Positions 63,654-64,000 of a stretch of DNA of 64,000 bases are shown here, piece by piece. Origin of the DNA: Alteromonas marina (GTDB lineage: Bacteria > Pseudomonadota > Gammaproteobacteria > Enterobacterales > Alteromonadaceae); assembly GCF_000808575.1 (NCBI RefSeq), contig NZ_JWLW01000014.1, positions 62,001 through 126,000 on the forward strand. The letters run 5' to 3'. Within the stretch, counting starts at the first letter, position 1, and each line of letters opens with the position of its first letter. The notes under the pieces are model-generated. The model saw only the letters and a program-made list of their open reading frames with translations, was not told where the DNA came from and searched no databases. The position numbers and the translations under genes were made by a program.

Positions 63654-64000
63654 ATGAATATTCAGTGGCGTAATCAAGTGGTACTTCTTACAGGTGCAAC
63701 TGGCGGTATTGGTCAAGCAATAGCCAAGGCGCTTGATGAAAAAGGCGCGCACATTATCCTAACTGGTAGAAGTAAGGCGAAGCTCGAACAGCTGCAACAA
63801 AATTTAACCCTTCATCATACTGCTATTGTGGCTGACATTACGTCAGATGAAGGCAGAGATAGAGTAGTAAGTGCCTGCCAACGACTTCCTTTAAGTATTC
63901 TGGTTAACAATGCTGGCATTACCTATGTGGGCGAGTTTGATGGCACCCCAATCGAGTCAATTGTGTCGACAAATATGCTGGCCCCGATGCTACTAACCCA
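63654..64000 (+). CDS. Short-chain dehydrogenase/reductase, cut by window end
   Basis: The first 115 residues of an SDR. MNIQWRNQVVLLTGATGGIG has the TGxxxGIG nucleotide-binding motif, followed by LTGRSKAKL, the ADI segment that binds the adenine ring, and LVNNAGITYVGEF, the NNAG motif. The catalytic Ser-Tyr-Lys lie beyond the window. It reduces or oxidises carbonyl or hydroxyl groups with NAD(P)H. AAGG precedes the ATG. It starts 64 bp after the di-iron-like gene on the same strand and is probably the fourth enzyme of the unit. Confidence 0.9.
   Translation, partial: MNIQWRNQVVLLTGATGGIGQAIAKALDEKGAHIILTGRSKAKLEQLQQNLTLHHTAIVADITSDEGRDRVVSACQRLPLSILVNNAGITYVGEFDGTPIESIVSTNMLAPMLLT

Overview
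The window reads as chromosome of a marine gammaproteobacterium of the Alteromonas type. The basis is gene content and order: zapE-zapG-degQ-degS; murA-ibaG-mlaBCDEF divergent from yrbG-kdsD-kdsC-lptC-lptA-lptB-rpoN-hpf-ptsN-rapZ-npr; and sspB-sspA-petCBA-rpsI-rplM. These blocks are ordinary Gammaproteobacteria core; the TonB receptor, spondin-domain proteins and sensor proteins fit Alteromonadaceae. The genus is inferred from recall, not from a database search.

Layout. 0-9 kb: metK behind a tandem MetJ-box array, a small outer-membrane-like protein, a DEDDh exonuclease, a sensory set (periplasmic binding protein, hybrid histidine kinase with a LOV-like PAS domain, second binding protein) and an EamA exporter. 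9-12 kb: a TonB-dependent receptor. 11.87-17.49 kb: an AT-rich integrative island placed exactly at the 3' end of rnpB (RNase P RNA). It is bounded by a 17-bp direct repeat with one mismatch and carries a tyrosine integrase, a serine recombinase, two membrane proteins (one with zinc ribbons) and two unknown genes. 17.8-24.3 kb: a K+/H+ antiporter, a fused SecDF, a deletion scar joining remnants of a nitroreductase and an EAL protein, and a YeeN-type YebC protein. 24.6-29.4 kb: zapE, zapG, degQ, degS. 29.5-44.2 kb: envelope core (peptidoglycan precursor, Mla phospholipid transport, Kdo and Lpt lipopolysaccharide genes, sigma-54, nitrogen PTS) and mgtE.

44.2-46.9 kb: a response regulator with a degenerate receiver, divergent from two secreted spondin-domain proteins, one a lipoprotein with a collagen-like stalk. 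47-52.3 kb: stringent starvation proteins, cytochrome bc1, and ribosomal proteins S9 and L13.

52.5-64 kb is the most interesting accessory region. A QseB/PmrA-type two-component system is followed by a cupredoxin-fold protein, an FTR1-like membrane protein, an outer-membrane-like protein, an ArnC-like glycosyltransferase, a VTT membrane protein and an ArnT-like glycosyltransferase. Then come a thermostable-hemolysin-family protein, an AMP-dependent acyl ligase, a TenA/heme-oxygenase-like protein with a plausible di-iron ligand set, and an SDR cut by the window end. Three copies of CTTAAG-N5-CTTAAG, each 10 bp before a possible -10 element, precede the three transcription units. This suggests one PmrA-like regulon joining envelope glycosylation, metal-related periplasmic proteins and a small fatty-acid-like biosynthetic pathway.
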